Source: Eubacteriales bacterium
Lineage (GTDB): Bacteria > Bacillota > Clostridia > Peptostreptococcales > Anaerovoracaceae
Assembly: GCA_028706405.1 (NCBI GenBank)
Contig: JAQWBM010000009.1
Span: 1-64,000 of the forward strand
Length of the DNA stretch: 64,000 nt
Direction: 5' to 3'
Shown piece after piece: positions 27,598-36,866 of this stretch. A model generated the notes under the pieces. That model saw only the letters and a list, made by a program, of their open reading frames with translations. It had not been told where the DNA came from and did not search any database. Each line of letters begins with the position of its first letter. Position 1 is the stretch's first letter. Both the position numbers and the translations under genes were made by a program.

Positions 27598-28137
27598 ATG
27601 ACTGGTGAAGAAAGAAGAAACAGAATACTGAAAATCCTGCAGCAAAGTCATGAACCGGTATCGGGAACGGAGCTTGCCGGCCAGCTTGGTGTGAGCAGGC
27701 AAGTCATCGTTCAGGATATCGCATTGCTTAGAGCGGTAAATCGGAATATAATATCCACCACAAAAGGATATGTCCTATATTATCAGAAAAACCAAAAGGC
27801 AAACCGGTGTTTCATGGTCAAGCACACTGATGAGCAAATCGAAGACGAGCTTTGCACTATTGTGGACAATGGCGGAAAAGTGCTCGATGTTATAGTTATA
27901 CATGAAATTTACGGAGAAATTTCGGCCGGACTCATCTTAAAAAATAGAAGTGATGTGTATGATTTTGTGACCAAAATACAGGAAAATAAAACAGTTCCTC
28001 TGAAAGGACTGACCGGGGGGGTACATCTCCATACGGTAGAGGCGGATTCGGAAGAGATTCTGGATGCAATTGAAAAGAAATTACGAGAGAAGAACTATCT
28101 TATAGAAGACAAAGGATCGTTACATGAGACAATTTGA
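27598..28137 (+). CDS. niaR: NiaR-type niacin-responsive transcription repressor (HTH + 3H domain)
   Basis: 179 aa cytoplasmic regulator of NAD synthesis and niacin uptake in Firmicutes. N-terminal winged helix: RRNRILKILQQS and GTELAGQLGVSRQVIVQDIA. C-terminal 3H domain with three conserved histidines, seen here in VIVIHEIYGE, GLTGGVHLHT and nearby MVKHTDEQ. Start ATG 27598 after AAAGGATGGG; the frame extends upstream to 27499 without sense. A remnant of an oxidoreductase overlaps its 3' end. No nad or niaP gene is in the window, so targets lie elsewhere. Confidence 0.9.
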   Translation: MTGEERRNRILKILQQSHEPVSGTELAGQLGVSRQVIVQDIALLRAVNRNIISTTKGYVLYYQKNQKANRCFMVKHTDEQIEDELCTIVDNGGKVLDVIVIHEIYGEISAGLILKNRSDVYDFVTKIQENKTVPLKGLTGGVHLHTVEADSEEILDAIEKKLREKNYLIEDKGSLHETI

Positions 28138-28200
28138 CGTATTGATCATCGGTGCGGTGCAGTAGGCAATGCCATTGCACAGAAGATATTAACCTTGTTG
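28124..28200 (+). pseudogene. Frameshifted N-terminal remnant of an FAD-dependent oxidoreductase
   Basis: ATG 28124 (overlapping the niaR stop) opens MRQFDVLIIGA, then a stop. Adding one G after GGTGCG restores GAGAVGNAIAQKIL, the dinucleotide-binding beta-alpha start of a GlpA-like FAD oxidoreductase. Sequence after about 28185 no longer reads as protein. So the piece carries a one-base deletion and has lost the rest of the gene. Confidence 0.65.
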
Positions 28201-28323
28201 CCACAACGCCTGTATCAGTAACGCCTGACAGCTTGGTATAAAGGATTCTTAACTTGATAATATTAATGGGATAGAGTACACTAAAGCTGTAATAAACAAG
28301 TCTTTGAAAGGATTATTTCTTCG

Positions 28324-30219
28324 ATGGTAAAGTATACACGGATTGCATTTTTACTTTTTGCAGATATCATTTGTATAAACTTGGCATATATAATGTCGTT
28401 TCTCTTGAGATTTGACTTTGATTTTGAATCGGATATCTTTTGGGGATATTTTTCTGTTTATGAAAATAATATATTAATGCTGACGCTGATCAAGCTGATC
28501 ATTTTCTGGATTTTTGGTATTTACCGGAGTCTTTGGCGATATGCCGGGACTGAGGAACTCATCAGGATTGTGATCACATCAATGGCATCAACTGCAGCAA
28601 CCATAGTCTATCTGGAATTTACACAGCAGATGTTCCCAAGAGGCATATATGTCTACAGCTTCGTCATGGACTTCGTTCTTGTCGGCGGTGTTCGCTTCGG
28701 TTACAGGATCGTCAGAGAGTTAAGAAATCCAGGCATATTTGGTAATATTTTTATAAACACATTAAAAAAAGGACGCGATCCAGAAGTCAAAAAAGTAATG
28801 GTTGTCGGAGCCGGTGATGCGGGAGCCTCTATAATAAAAGACATCAAGCAGCATTCCGAATACGGGAAACGAGTGGTGGTGGCTGTTGACGACAATCCGA
28901 GAAAGCTGAAGCAGACGATTGCCGGAGTCAAGATCGCAGGGAACCATACTATGATCAAGCAGCTTGCAAGAAAATATGGTGTGGATGAAATTATTATCGC
29001 AATTCCTTCTGCAAATAAAAAGGCTATTCAGAAAATCATCAACGAATGCAATAGAACCAGATGTAAAATGAAGATTCTGCCCGGGATCAGTGATTTGATC
29101 AACGAGAGGGTCAGTATAAGCAAGCTTCGGGACGTAGATATTGAAGACTTGCTAGGCAGAGATCCGGTGCAGGTAAACCTTAGAGAAATCAGTTCCTATC
29201 TTGAAGGCAGAATTGTATTGGTTACCGGCGGCGGCGGTTCAATAGGATCGGAGCTTTGCCGGCAGATCGCGCGATTTAAGCCGAGAAAGCTAATTGCGCT
29301 GGATATTTACGAAAATACTGTCTTTGAACTTTCCCATGAAATCAAAACTACATACCCTCATCTGGAGTTTGAAGTTGTTATCACATCTGTACGGAGCCGG
29401 CACAGGATGCGGGAAGTTTTTCTTAAATATAAGCCTCATGTGATTTTTCACGCGGCTGCGCACAAGCATGTTCCTTTGATGGAGCGTAATCCGAAGGATG
29501 CGGTGATTAACAATATCATAGGTACAAAGAACATGGTAGATTTGTCCGATGAGTATGCTGTTGAGAACTTTGTCCTGATTTCTACCGATAAAGCCGTTAA
29601 TCCGACTAATGTTATGGGTGCAACAAAGCGAATCGCTGAGATGATCCTCCAGGAGAAAAGTACTCATTCCCGTACCAGCTATTCCGCTGTGCGGTTTGGT
29701 AACGTGCTCGGCAGTAACGGCAGTGTTATTCCATTGTTCCGAAAACAGATCGAACGAGGCGGACCTGTTACTGTGACCCATGAAGAGATCACACGGTATT
29801 TCATGACCATACCGGAGGCGGTGCAGCTGGTAATACAATCCGGTGCCTTGGCAACGGGAGGAGAAATATTTATTCTTGATATGGGTGAGCCGATTCGTAT
29901 ACTTGATCTTGCAGAGAATGTTATCCGGCTTTCCGGCTATACTCCTTATGTAGATATCGATATAAAGATTACGGGACTGCGGCCGGGCGAAAAGCTTTAT
30001 GAAGAGCTTTTGCTGGATGAAGAAGGAATAGAAAAAACTGCTCATAATAAAATATATGTAGGACATCCCCTGCCTCCTCCTCAGTCATTAAATGAAATGC
30101 TTGAAAAAGAGGGAGCTTATACCGAGGAAAGAATGCACAACGGACTCTTATCAATGAAAGACGAGGAAGTGATGGATTGGTTGCACAAGCTGGTACCAAA
30201 TTATAAAAGAAATGGTTAG
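28324..30219 (+). CDS. Nucleoside-diphosphate-sugar 4,6-dehydratase (CapD/PglF type)
   Basis: 631 aa membrane protein. Four membrane helices (to about residue 125), a CoA-binding-like Rossmann domain (VMVVGAGDAGASI near 158), and a C-terminal SDR dehydratase with VLVTGGGGSIGSEL near 298, STDKAVNPTNVMGATK (methionine in place of the usual SDR tyrosine, typical of this family) and GLRPGEKLYEELL. Makes UDP-4-keto-6-deoxy-HexNAc, precursor of amino-dideoxy sugars such as bacillosamine or FucNAc. It pairs functionally with the polysaccharide locus although 12 kb away; pgi follows by 12 bp. Confidence 0.93.
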   Translation: MVKYTRIAFLLFADIICINLAYIMSFLLRFDFDFESDIFWGYFSVYENNILMLTLIKLIIFWIFGIYRSLWRYAGTEELIRIVITSMASTAATIVYLEFTQQMFPRGIYVYSFVMDFVLVGGVRFGYRIVRELRNPGIFGNIFINTLKKGRDPEVKKVMVVGAGDAGASIIKDIKQHSEYGKRVVVAVDDNPRKLKQTIAGVKIAGNHTMIKQLARKYGVDEIIIAIPSANKKAIQKIINECNRTRCKMKILPGISDLINERVSISKLRDVDIEDLLGRDPVQVNLREISSYLEGRIVLVTGGGGSIGSELCRQIARFKPRKLIALDIYENTVFELSHEIKTTYPHLEFEVVITSVRSRHRMREVFLKYKPHVIFHAAAHKHVPLMERNPKDAVINNIIGTKNMVDLSDEYAVENFVLISTDKAVNPTNVMGATKRIAEMILQEKSTHSRTSYSAVRFGNVLGSNGSVIPLFRKQIERGGPVTVTHEEITRYFMTIPEAVQLVIQSGALATGGEIFILDMGEPIRILDLAENVIRLSGYTPYVDIDIKITGLRPGEKLYEELLLDEEGIEKTAHNKIYVGHPLPPPQSLNEMLEKEGAYTEERMHNGLLSMKDEEVMDWLHKLVPNYKRNG

Positions 30220-30231
30220 GGGGTATCATGA

Positions 30232-31515
30232 ATGAAGGAAATGTTAAAATTAGATTTGTCACGTTCACTAGTTGAAACGCAGGATTTGAATGCCTTTAAA
30301 GAAGAGTCGGAAACATTGAAAAAAAAATTGTGGTCCGAAGAAGAAGACTTCACCGGTTGGGTGCGCCTGCCTTTTTCATACGATAAAAATGAACTGAAAA
30401 GAATTCTGGATACTGCTGAAAAAATTCGGAAACAATGTGAAGTTTTTGTCGTCATAGGAATAGGAGGCTCCTATATTGGCGCCAGGGCTGCGATCAGTGC
30501 TCTTGCTGCCGGAGCGGGTCCTGTTCCGGAAATCTATTATGCAGGACAGAATCTCAGCGGTACCTATCACAAGGAACTCCTTGAAGAAATCAATGGAAAG
30601 GAATTCTGCCTTTGCGTTGTCTCTAAGTCTGGGACTACTACAGAGTCAAGCGTTGCTTTTTCCATACTGAAGGATGAGCTTTACAAACGATACGGTCGTG
30701 AGGAAGCGGCAAAGCGTATATACGCGATCACCGATGCGAAAAAAGGGGTATTGCGTGAAGAGGCGGACATAGAGGGATATGAATCATTCGTTGTTCCTGA
30801 TGATATCGGAGGAAGGTATTCAGTTTTAACCGCGGTGGGGCTTCTCCCAATCGCCGTGGCGGGAATCGATATAGAGGAATTGCTGCTGGGAGCAAGAAGA
30901 GCCGCAGAAAGGATTTTTTCGCCGGAGAGAAAAGGGGGTAACACGCCAAATGCAGAGCAGATGGACGATGCCTCATTGCTGGCAGCAGCAAGGGTATCAC
31001 TTCTTAACCGAGGAGTTCCCGTAGAAGTATATGAATACTATGAACCAAGGCTTCAATACTTTGCGGAATGGCTGAAGCAGCTCTTTGGGGAGAGTGAAGG
31101 AAAAAATAGAAACGGAATTTTTCCTGCTGCGCTTCAATTCAGTACGGATCTTCATTCAATGGGTCAGTTTTTACAGGATGGGAACCGGATTTTTTTTGAG
31201 ACGGTGTTGAACGTATTGGATCCTCCGGAAGATATGATCGTGCCGGAAAGTGCGGGTAAACTGCTGGCAGGAAGAAGCATGAACTCTATCAATCAGGCGG
31301 CCGTTCAGGGGGTCATTGCCGCACACGAATCGGAGGGAATTCCGATTATAAAGCTGGAAATCCTAAGCTTGACACCTTATTGCTTTGGGCAGATGATTTA
31401 TTTCTTTGAGACAACATGCGCTCTGAGCGGATATTTGATGGGCGTAAATCCCTTTGATCAGCCCGGAGTTGAAAGCTATAAATCAGAAATGCGGAAAGTG
31501 CTGCAAGGAAAGTAA
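30232..31515 (+). CDS. pgi: Glucose-6-phosphate isomerase
   Basis: 427 aa, the short bacterial form. FVVIGIGGSYIGARAA near residue 68, VVSKSGTTTESSVAF near 124, GGRYSVLTAVGLLP near 193, and QAAVQGVIAAHESEGIP in the C-terminal part. Converts glucose-6-P and fructose-6-P. Start ATG 30232 is 9 bases after TAGGGGG; ATG 30241 is a possible alternative with GAAGGA. It is 12 bp from the dehydratase stop, so an operon that also feeds UDP-HexNAc synthesis. Confidence 0.95.
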   Translation: MKEMLKLDLSRSLVETQDLNAFKEESETLKKKLWSEEEDFTGWVRLPFSYDKNELKRILDTAEKIRKQCEVFVVIGIGGSYIGARAAISALAAGAGPVPEIYYAGQNLSGTYHKELLEEINGKEFCLCVVSKSGTTTESSVAFSILKDELYKRYGREEAAKRIYAITDAKKGVLREEADIEGYESFVVPDDIGGRYSVLTAVGLLPIAVAGIDIEELLLGARRAAERIFSPERKGGNTPNAEQMDDASLLAAARVSLLNRGVPVEVYEYYEPRLQYFAEWLKQLFGESEGKNRNGIFPAALQFSTDLHSMGQFLQDGNRIFFETVLNVLDPPEDMIVPESAGKLLAGRSMNSINQAAVQGVIAAHESEGIPIIKLEILSLTPYCFGQMIYFFETTCALSGYLMGVNPFDQPGVESYKSEMRKVLQGK

Positions 31516-31602
31516 CCGCAGAAAAAGAGATTGCTAATCTGCCAAAAAAGAGGTAATATATAAGTACAAAGGATATTATTCGAATATTGAGATTATTATG
31601 AG

Positions 31603-31754
31603 ATTAAGTAGACAGTAGAAATCTACAAATCACAGATTCGTGATTCCCTTGCATAAATTGCGTACCTGATAAAATTTGCCTTGCAAATAGGGCGAGCTAG
31701 TAAAACAGACATTTACAATTAACATGAACAGCAGAAGTTTACAGTCTACTAGCA
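31603..31754 (+). ncRNA. Structured leader of hbd, copy A of a recurring RNA motif
   Basis: Hairpins GTAG/CTAC and AATCAC/GTGATT are followed by the core GCATAA ... ACCT ... ATTTGC/GCAAAT hairpin ... GGGCGAGC. Outer arms AGTAGAC (31607) and GTCTACT (31744) can close it. TACT at 31747-31750 can instead pair within GCTAGTA (31696) / TACTAGC (31747), so two folds exclude each other; the SD GGAGG is 10 bases downstream. The same order of elements occurs at 54195-54290. No known riboswitch class is recognised. Confidence 0.55.
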
Positions 31755-31775
31755 ACGATATTTGGAGGAACAGTA

Positions 31776-32618
31776 ATGAAAAAGATTGGAATTTTAGGAA
31801 CTGGAACGATGGGTGCCGGAATCGCACAAATTCTTGCACAGAATGGCTATGATGTAGTAATTAGAGCCAGAAGAGAAAGCTCAATTGAAAAAGGAATAGC
31901 AACGGTTGAAAAGAATTTCAACAGAATGCTTGAAAAGAATAAGATAACGGCGGAGGACAGGGATACATACCTGTCAAGAATCGAAGGTTCAACAGATATA
32001 AGTATAATTGCTGATGTGGATTTAGTTATCGAAGCGGCAACGGAAGACATCGATGCAAAGAAGGCGTTGTTTGCTGAGCTGGACCAGCTTTGTAAACCTG
32101 ATACTATCTTTGCAACTAACACATCATCTTTATCAATTACCGAAATCGCGGCAGCGACAAAAAGAACAGATAAAATTATCGGCATGCACTTTTTTAACCC
32201 TGTAGCTTCAATGAAGCTGGTGGAAATCATCAGGGGACTTGAAACATCCGATGAAACAAAAGAGATAATTCTTGATCTTACAAGGGATCTGGGAAAAACG
32301 CCGGTTGATGTTGAGGAAGCTCCGGGGTTTGTAGTAAACAGAATTTTAATACCGATGATCAATGAAGCAATAGGCATTTTGGCGGACGGTGTCGCCAAGG
32401 CTGAGGAAATTGACGTTTCGATGATCAATGGCGCGAACCATCCGATGGGACCGTTGGCGCTTGGGGATCTGATAGGGCTGGATGTCTGTCTTGCTATCAT
32501 GAAAGTATTGCATTCTGAGTATGGTGATGACAAATACAGGCCACATCAGCTGCTTAAAAAGATGGTAAGGGGAGGCAAGCTCGGAAGAAAAACCGGAGAA
32601 GGCTTCTATAAATACTAA
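31776..32618 (+). CDS. hbd: 3-hydroxybutyryl-CoA dehydrogenase
   Basis: 280 aa, cytoplasmic; acetoacetyl-CoA to 3-hydroxybutyryl-CoA in butyrate-type fermentation. N-terminal [13 protein letters not shown], then [13 protein letters not shown] and [16 protein letters not shown] with the catalytic His, [18 protein letters not shown], and [16 protein letters not shown]. The second strand ends [10 protein letters not shown]: an Ala-Arg-Arg replaces the Asp that binds the NAD ribose, which suggests NADP use. Not next to thl, crt or bcd; a single gene with a structured leader and its own terminator. Confidence 0.95.
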   Translation: MKKIGILGTGTMGAGIAQILAQNGYDVVIRARRESSIEKGIATVEKNFNRMLEKNKITAEDRDTYLSRIEGSTDISIIADVDLVIEAATEDIDAKKALFAELDQLCKPDTIFATNTSSLSITEIAAATKRTDKIIGMHFFNPVASMKLVEIIRGLETSDETKEIILDLTRDLGKTPVDVEEAPGFVVNRILIPMINEAIGILADGVAKAEEIDVSMINGANHPMGPLALGDLIGLDVCLAIMKVLHSEYGDDKYRPHQLLKKMVRGGKLGRKTGEGFYKY

Positions 32619-32654
32619 TCTTACAGTTAGTTTGGAGTGTAATAAAAATGTAAT

Positions 32655-32690
32655 ATAGGGAAATCTGCTTTCCCTATTAAATTTTTTTGT
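32655..32690 (+). terminator. Rho-independent terminator of hbd
   Basis: ATAGGGAAA / TTTCCCTAT stem, 5-base loop, followed by an A/T run with seven T. Confidence 0.85.
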
Positions 32691-32777
32691 TAAAAGGTAT
32701 AATATAACAGCAAGTGCTCTGTAACTCAGAGTACCAAAGTGAAACATAACAGGGGACAAGAGAGGAAATATCACGCA

Positions 32778-33782
32778 ATGGGTACGGAGATAAATAGAGA
32801 AAACGGAAGAGGGAAAAACACACAACAAAACCAAGCCAAAACTTTTTTAAAAACTTTTTTTATAGCATTCATCATATTTTCTATTCTATACACGCCTGCA
32901 TTGGCGTTTTTCGGAAGGGTCAGCGATTACAATCCTTGGGCGGATGGCGGAAGCAATGCATTGGAAGAAAAGCTTCCTGTAATAGTGAATGACGACAGCC
33001 CGTTTTTTGAAGCGTTTCAGGACAAAAACAGGGTGAATATACTGCTTCTCGGCATAAATACAAATCTGACGGATACCATCATGGTTGCAAGTTTCGATAT
33101 GGATGCGAAGCATGTTGATTTGATCTCAATTCCGAGAGATACCTATTACCACAGAGAAGGTTATAACAGCTTGGCCGAAAAGAAAATCAACGCCGCATAC
33201 AGAGGAAATCCGGTAAATACGGCCAAAGCAGTCAGCGAAGTCCTTTTAGGTATGCCGATCAATTATTATGCGGTCATAAAGTATAAAGGTGTTGAAAATA
33301 TAATAGAGTCAATGGGCGGAGTTCCGATGACCATACGCAAAGGCGGAATGTATTATAAGGACCCCTACGATAAACCCCCGCTGGTTATTGCGATACCCGA
33401 AGGAGAACAGGTCCTGGACGGCAAACATGCGGTACAGTTTCTCCGATACAGGTCGGGTTATCCGGAAGCGGATATCGGCCGTGTGAAAGCTCAGCAGGAA
33501 TTTATGAAATCCGCTTTCAAACAGTGTCTTGGCTTTGACCTTCCTAAAATAGCAAGGACCGTATTCAATAATGTGGAATCGGATGTCACCCTTGGTACGG
33601 CCACAAAGCTGGCAACAAAAGCCGTCGGAATATCCGGTGAGGATATTGCAACCTATGTGCTTCCCTATACAACAAAGCCGCCGTATGATGTCATTCCGGA
33701 TGAGAAAAAAACCGCAGAAATGATCAATACCATCTATTCTATAGAGCCGAAAAACGTGACAGAAGCTGCAATCAACGAATAG
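32778..33782 (+). CDS. LytR-CpsA-Psr (LCP) family protein
   Basis: 334 aa, one N-terminal membrane helix then the exported LCP domain. LCP enzymes move lipid-linked glycans (teichoic acid, capsule) to peptidoglycan. Landmarks: ILLLGINTNLTDTIMVASFD, ISIPRDTY with the arginine used for pyrophosphate binding, KINAAYR, GMPINYYAVIKYKGVENII, and FLRYRSGYPEADIGRVKAQQ. Start at ATG 32778 (AGAGGA upstream); a GTG at 32739 lacks a site. Likely attaches the polymer made by the locus at 1-20 kb (inference). Followed by the SLH protein. Confidence 0.94.
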   Translation: MGTEINRENGRGKNTQQNQAKTFLKTFFIAFIIFSILYTPALAFFGRVSDYNPWADGGSNALEEKLPVIVNDDSPFFEAFQDKNRVNILLLGINTNLTDTIMVASFDMDAKHVDLISIPRDTYYHREGYNSLAEKKINAAYRGNPVNTAKAVSEVLLGMPINYYAVIKYKGVENIIESMGGVPMTIRKGGMYYKDPYDKPPLVIAIPEGEQVLDGKHAVQFLRYRSGYPEADIGRVKAQQEFMKSAFKQCLGFDLPKIARTVFNNVESDVTLGTATKLATKAVGISGEDIATYVLPYTTKPPYDVIPDEKKTAEMINTIYSIEPKNVTEAAINE

Positions 33783-33800
33783 ATCCCCGGAGGAAACAGA

Positions 33801-34964
33801 ATGAAAATACTAAGAAAAAGAATAGGGATTCTCATGGCGGCATTTATAATTGGACTAGGTCTGTTCTTTTTCCCGTGCAATTTTGTCTACGGTATGGGAG
33901 CTTCTGATTTTACAGATGTCACCGCAGATTACTGGGGATATTCATATATTGATTTTTCAGCTGGGCAGGGAATCATCAACGGATACCCGTCCGAAGGCGG
34001 AACCTATCAGTTTCTGCCCGAAAATCTCGTATCCAGAGAAGAATCTATGGCGATGCTTTACCGAACACTGAATGCTGCGGGAAAGCTGAAAAGTGATGAA
34101 GATTATACAGAGGAATACACAGAGATTTTTGCGGAACACCAAATCGCTGAATGGGCGCATATATATGTTGCCTATGGATTGAAATACAAAATGCTCACAG
34201 AAGCAGAACTTGGCGGATTTACAGATGAAGCAGGGCTTAGAACCGCAGCGCCAAGAGAGCAGGTTGCGCTTTGGACAGCAAAGGCAATGGGGCGTAAGCT
34301 TTCGCCCGCGTATTCCTTGATTTATATCGATAAAGACAGCATTTCTGCGGATATGATAACTTATGTAGACCTTCTCTACCGGCATGGTATAATGCAGGGG
34401 GATGATAGGAAATATTTTAATCCTTCTGATGGGATAAAAAGGTCAGAATTCGCGGCAATTTGCAAGCGTGTTTATGAATCAACCAATTTTGAAAGCTATT
34501 CTGCAGATAAGGAAATTCAATCCTTCCGCGGAACCATCGTATCCGTGGACTCCGGCAGCAGCAAAATCATGCTTACGCAGTCCGACGGAACAGGCAGAAT
34601 GATCCAGATAAATCCAAAAACACAGATTGTAATTGACGGCAAGGTAACCTATAATGGACTTAGGGGAATCAATATAGATTCCGCTGCTATAATTGCATGG
34701 GGCGCGTTTTATGATCCTAACGGGTCAAATCCTGAGGATACAGTTTTGCAGCTTCATGTGATAACGAAAGCGGCAACTATGACTGGACTTTTGACAGGGA
34801 TAGAAAGAATGGACAGCAAGACGTCCATATTGAAAATCGAGAACAGTGATGAGGATATAATTTATTACATTCTGGATGAAGAAAGCTTAACAGATGGAAC
34901 TCTGAAAAAAGGGAAGCAGGTTACCTTTATTGCTGATGGCATAAGGATCCTGGAAATTCAATAA
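33801..34964 (+). CDS. SLH-domain surface protein
   Basis: 387 aa. Signal peptide (residues 1-32), three SLH units at about 35-88, 105-165 and 170-225 (FTDVTADYWGYSYIDF; WAHIYVAYGLKYKMLT; MITYVDLLYRHGIMQGDD), then a 150-residue beta-rich C-terminal domain starting FRGTIVSVDSGSSKIML. SLH repeats bind pyruvylated wall polymer, so the protein sits on the wall. GGAGGAAAC precedes ATG; 18 bp after the LCP gene, so co-transcribed. Confidence 0.9.
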   Translation: MKILRKRIGILMAAFIIGLGLFFFPCNFVYGMGASDFTDVTADYWGYSYIDFSAGQGIINGYPSEGGTYQFLPENLVSREESMAMLYRTLNAAGKLKSDEDYTEEYTEIFAEHQIAEWAHIYVAYGLKYKMLTEAELGGFTDEAGLRTAAPREQVALWTAKAMGRKLSPAYSLIYIDKDSISADMITYVDLLYRHGIMQGDDRKYFNPSDGIKRSEFAAICKRVYESTNFESYSADKEIQSFRGTIVSVDSGSSKIMLTQSDGTGRMIQINPKTQIVIDGKVTYNGLRGINIDSAAIIAWGAFYDPNGSNPEDTVLQLHVITKAATMTGLLTGIERMDSKTSILKIENSDEDIIYYILDEESLTDGTLKKGKQVTFIADGIRILEIQ

Positions 34965-35068
34965 CATCATTAGTATCGATTGGCAAGATATATATTTCTA
35001 TTTTCTATCCTTGCTAAGCGATGCTTATGAAACCACTGGTACTACTTACACATCTTTTTAGTTTCTAA
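34965..35068 (+). other. Upstream part of the rho leader region
   Basis: No gene seen. The region from here to 35254 separates the SLH gene from rho; pairing arms are only in the 35069-35141 part. Confidence 0.4.
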
Positions 35069-35141
35069 AGGTGGCTTAAACCACCTATCAATATAACGAG
35101 GCGAAAACACCTCAAATCGTTTGAAATCTTTTTTCTCAAAC
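35069..35141 (+). promoter_or_regulatory. Attenuator-like hairpins ahead of rho
   Basis: Three consecutive hairpins: AGGTGG/CCACCT (35069-35086), GAGG/CCTC (35098-35113), GTTTGA/TCAAAC (35119-35141). The middle TTTGA (35120-35124) can also pair with TCAAA (35112-35116), excluding the third. Consistent with feedback control of rho, but not shown. Confidence 0.4.
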
Positions 35142-35254
35142 TTATTACCCACACATTTAGAAACGAGATCATACGTTATTATTAAGATTATTAAGCATTT
35201 TTAAATTAGGAAAAGACGGAATAGCAAATGTCTGGAAATTAAAATGGAGGTTAC

Positions 35255-36808
35255 ATGGACATTGGAATATTAAAAAGTAAGAAAATTACAGAACTGCGTG
35301 AGATTGCAAAAACAATGCAAATTGAAAATTATCAAAAATTGAAAAAAGTCGAGTTGATTCAAGCCATTTCGGAGCCGGAAAATCAAGGGGATGTTCCAAG
35401 TCTGGAGGTTGCTGCCAAGCAGGAGGCTGCCCACAGGAAGGCGACCGCTCCAAAACAAGAGGCTTCCCCCAGAAAGACCGCTCCAAGACAAGAGGCTGCC
35501 CCCAGGCAGAAGTCGGCGCCAAAACAGCAAGCGGTTGCGCCAGATAGTGTGACTGATGCGGCAGGTGAAGCTGTAAAAGAGTCAATAACTGCTCCCAATG
35601 TTGTTGCAGACGATAATGTAAAAGGACCGGCAACTTCAGATACCGGATCCGCTGCGCCGGCTTCTGAAGAACAAGCCAAGAAAACAACTGACCGACCGGA
35701 AGTAGAAGGTATACTTGAAATTGCAGAAGGCGGTTTTGGTTTCCTCCGGTTCCATAATTTCCTTACAAGCGATAAGGATATCTACGTTTCCCCATCTCAA
35801 ATAAGAAGATTTAATTTAAAAACAGGAGATAAAATAAAAGGTATCACAAGACGGCCCAACGAAGGAGAAAAATTTGGAGCTTTGCTTTATGTGAATACAG
35901 TCAACAGTGATGAGCCGGGAGTCGCAATCCGAAGACCGGACTTTGACGATTTAACACCGATTTTTCCTAACCAGAGAATTACTCTGGAAACTGGAATGAC
36001 AGAGTTATCCATGAGACTTATAGACCTGGTTGCCCCTATAGGAAAGGGACAAAGAGGGCTTATCGTTGCGCCGCCTAAGGCTGGAAAAACTGTGCTGCTG
36101 AAGAAGGTTGCAAACAGTATAGAAAAAATGTATCCGGAAATTGAAATGATCGTTTTATTGGTTGACGAGCGCCCCGAGGAGGTAACCGATATGCAGAGAT
36201 CTATCGGGGGTGAAGTTATTTACTCAACTTTTGACGAGCTGCCGCAGAACCATGTAAAGGTAGCTGAAATGGTATTGGCCAGATCCCAGAGACTGGTCGA
36301 GCACGGGAAAGATGTAGTGATATTGCTGGACAGTATAACAAGGCTGGCAAGAGCGTATAACCTTGTAATCCCGCCTACGGGAAGAACATTGTCGGGAGGC
36401 TTGGATCCCGGCGCCCTGCATAAGCCGAAGAAATTCTTCGGTGCGGCGCGTAAGATGGAGGAAGGCGGCAGCATAACGATCCTTGCAACTGCACTGATAG
36501 AAACCGGAAGTCGTATGGATGATATGATATTTGAAGAATTTAAGGGGACCGGCAATATGGAGCTTCACCTTGACCGTAAGCTTTCAGAAAAGAGAATCTT
36601 CCCGGCTATCAACCTGAATAAGTCAGGTACGAGAAGAGAAGATTTACTCATGAGTCAGGATGAACTTGAAGCTGTCTGGACCATGCGCCGCGCTATGGCG
36701 AATATCGGTACGCAGGAGGTAACAGAAAATATCATCGACCAACTTGCCCACACTAAAAGCAATGCTGATTTTATAAAAATCATTAAAAAGACAAAGCTTG
36801 AGATTTAA
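35255..36808 (+). CDS. rho: Transcription termination factor Rho
   Basis: 517 aa hexameric RNA helicase. N-terminal Rho domain ([20 protein letters not shown]), then an Ala/Lys/Pro/Gln-rich insertion at about 45-150 with repeated [16 protein letters not shown] units, the cold-shock RNA-binding domain ([15 protein letters not shown]), and the ATPase: [11 protein letters not shown] Walker A near 271, [13 protein letters not shown] Walker B, and the Q- and R-loop region [20 protein letters not shown]. The insertion makes it about 100 aa longer than E. coli Rho; such inserts are usual in Clostridia and Actinobacteria. GGAGG lies before the ATG. Confidence 0.97.
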   Translation: MDIGILKSKKITELREIAKTMQIENYQKLKKVELIQAISEPENQGDVPSLEVAAKQEAAHRKATAPKQEASPRKTAPRQEAAPRQKSAPKQQAVAPDSVTDAAGEAVKESITAPNVVADDNVKGPATSDTGSAAPASEEQAKKTTDRPEVEGILEIAEGGFGFLRFHNFLTSDKDIYVSPSQIRRFNLKTGDKIKGITRRPNEGEKFGALLYVNTVNSDEPGVAIRRPDFDDLTPIFPNQRITLETGMTELSMRLIDLVAPIGKGQRGLIVAPPKAGKTVLLKKVANSIEKMYPEIEMIVLLVDERPEEVTDMQRSIGGEVIYSTFDELPQNHVKVAEMVLARSQRLVEHGKDVVILLDSITRLARAYNLVIPPTGRTLSGGLDPGALHKPKKFFGAARKMEEGGSITILATALIETGSRMDDMIFEEFKGTGNMELHLDRKLSEKRIFPAINLNKSGTRREDLLMSQDELEAVWTMRRAMANIGTQEVTENIIDQLAHTKSNADFIKIIKKTKLEI

Positions 36809-36866
36809 CGATGGTGTCAGTCTCCGCTTCTTAAGCGGCGGGTTACCAATTAACAGGAGCAATTAA

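Noticed and set aside
29290-30066. 258-aa minus-strand ORF
   Set aside because: Lies fully inside the CapD-type dehydratase gene, which has clear motifs; composition is not protein-like.
31847-32533. 228-aa minus-strand ORF
   Set aside because: Antisense to hbd, Ser/Ile-rich shadow frame.
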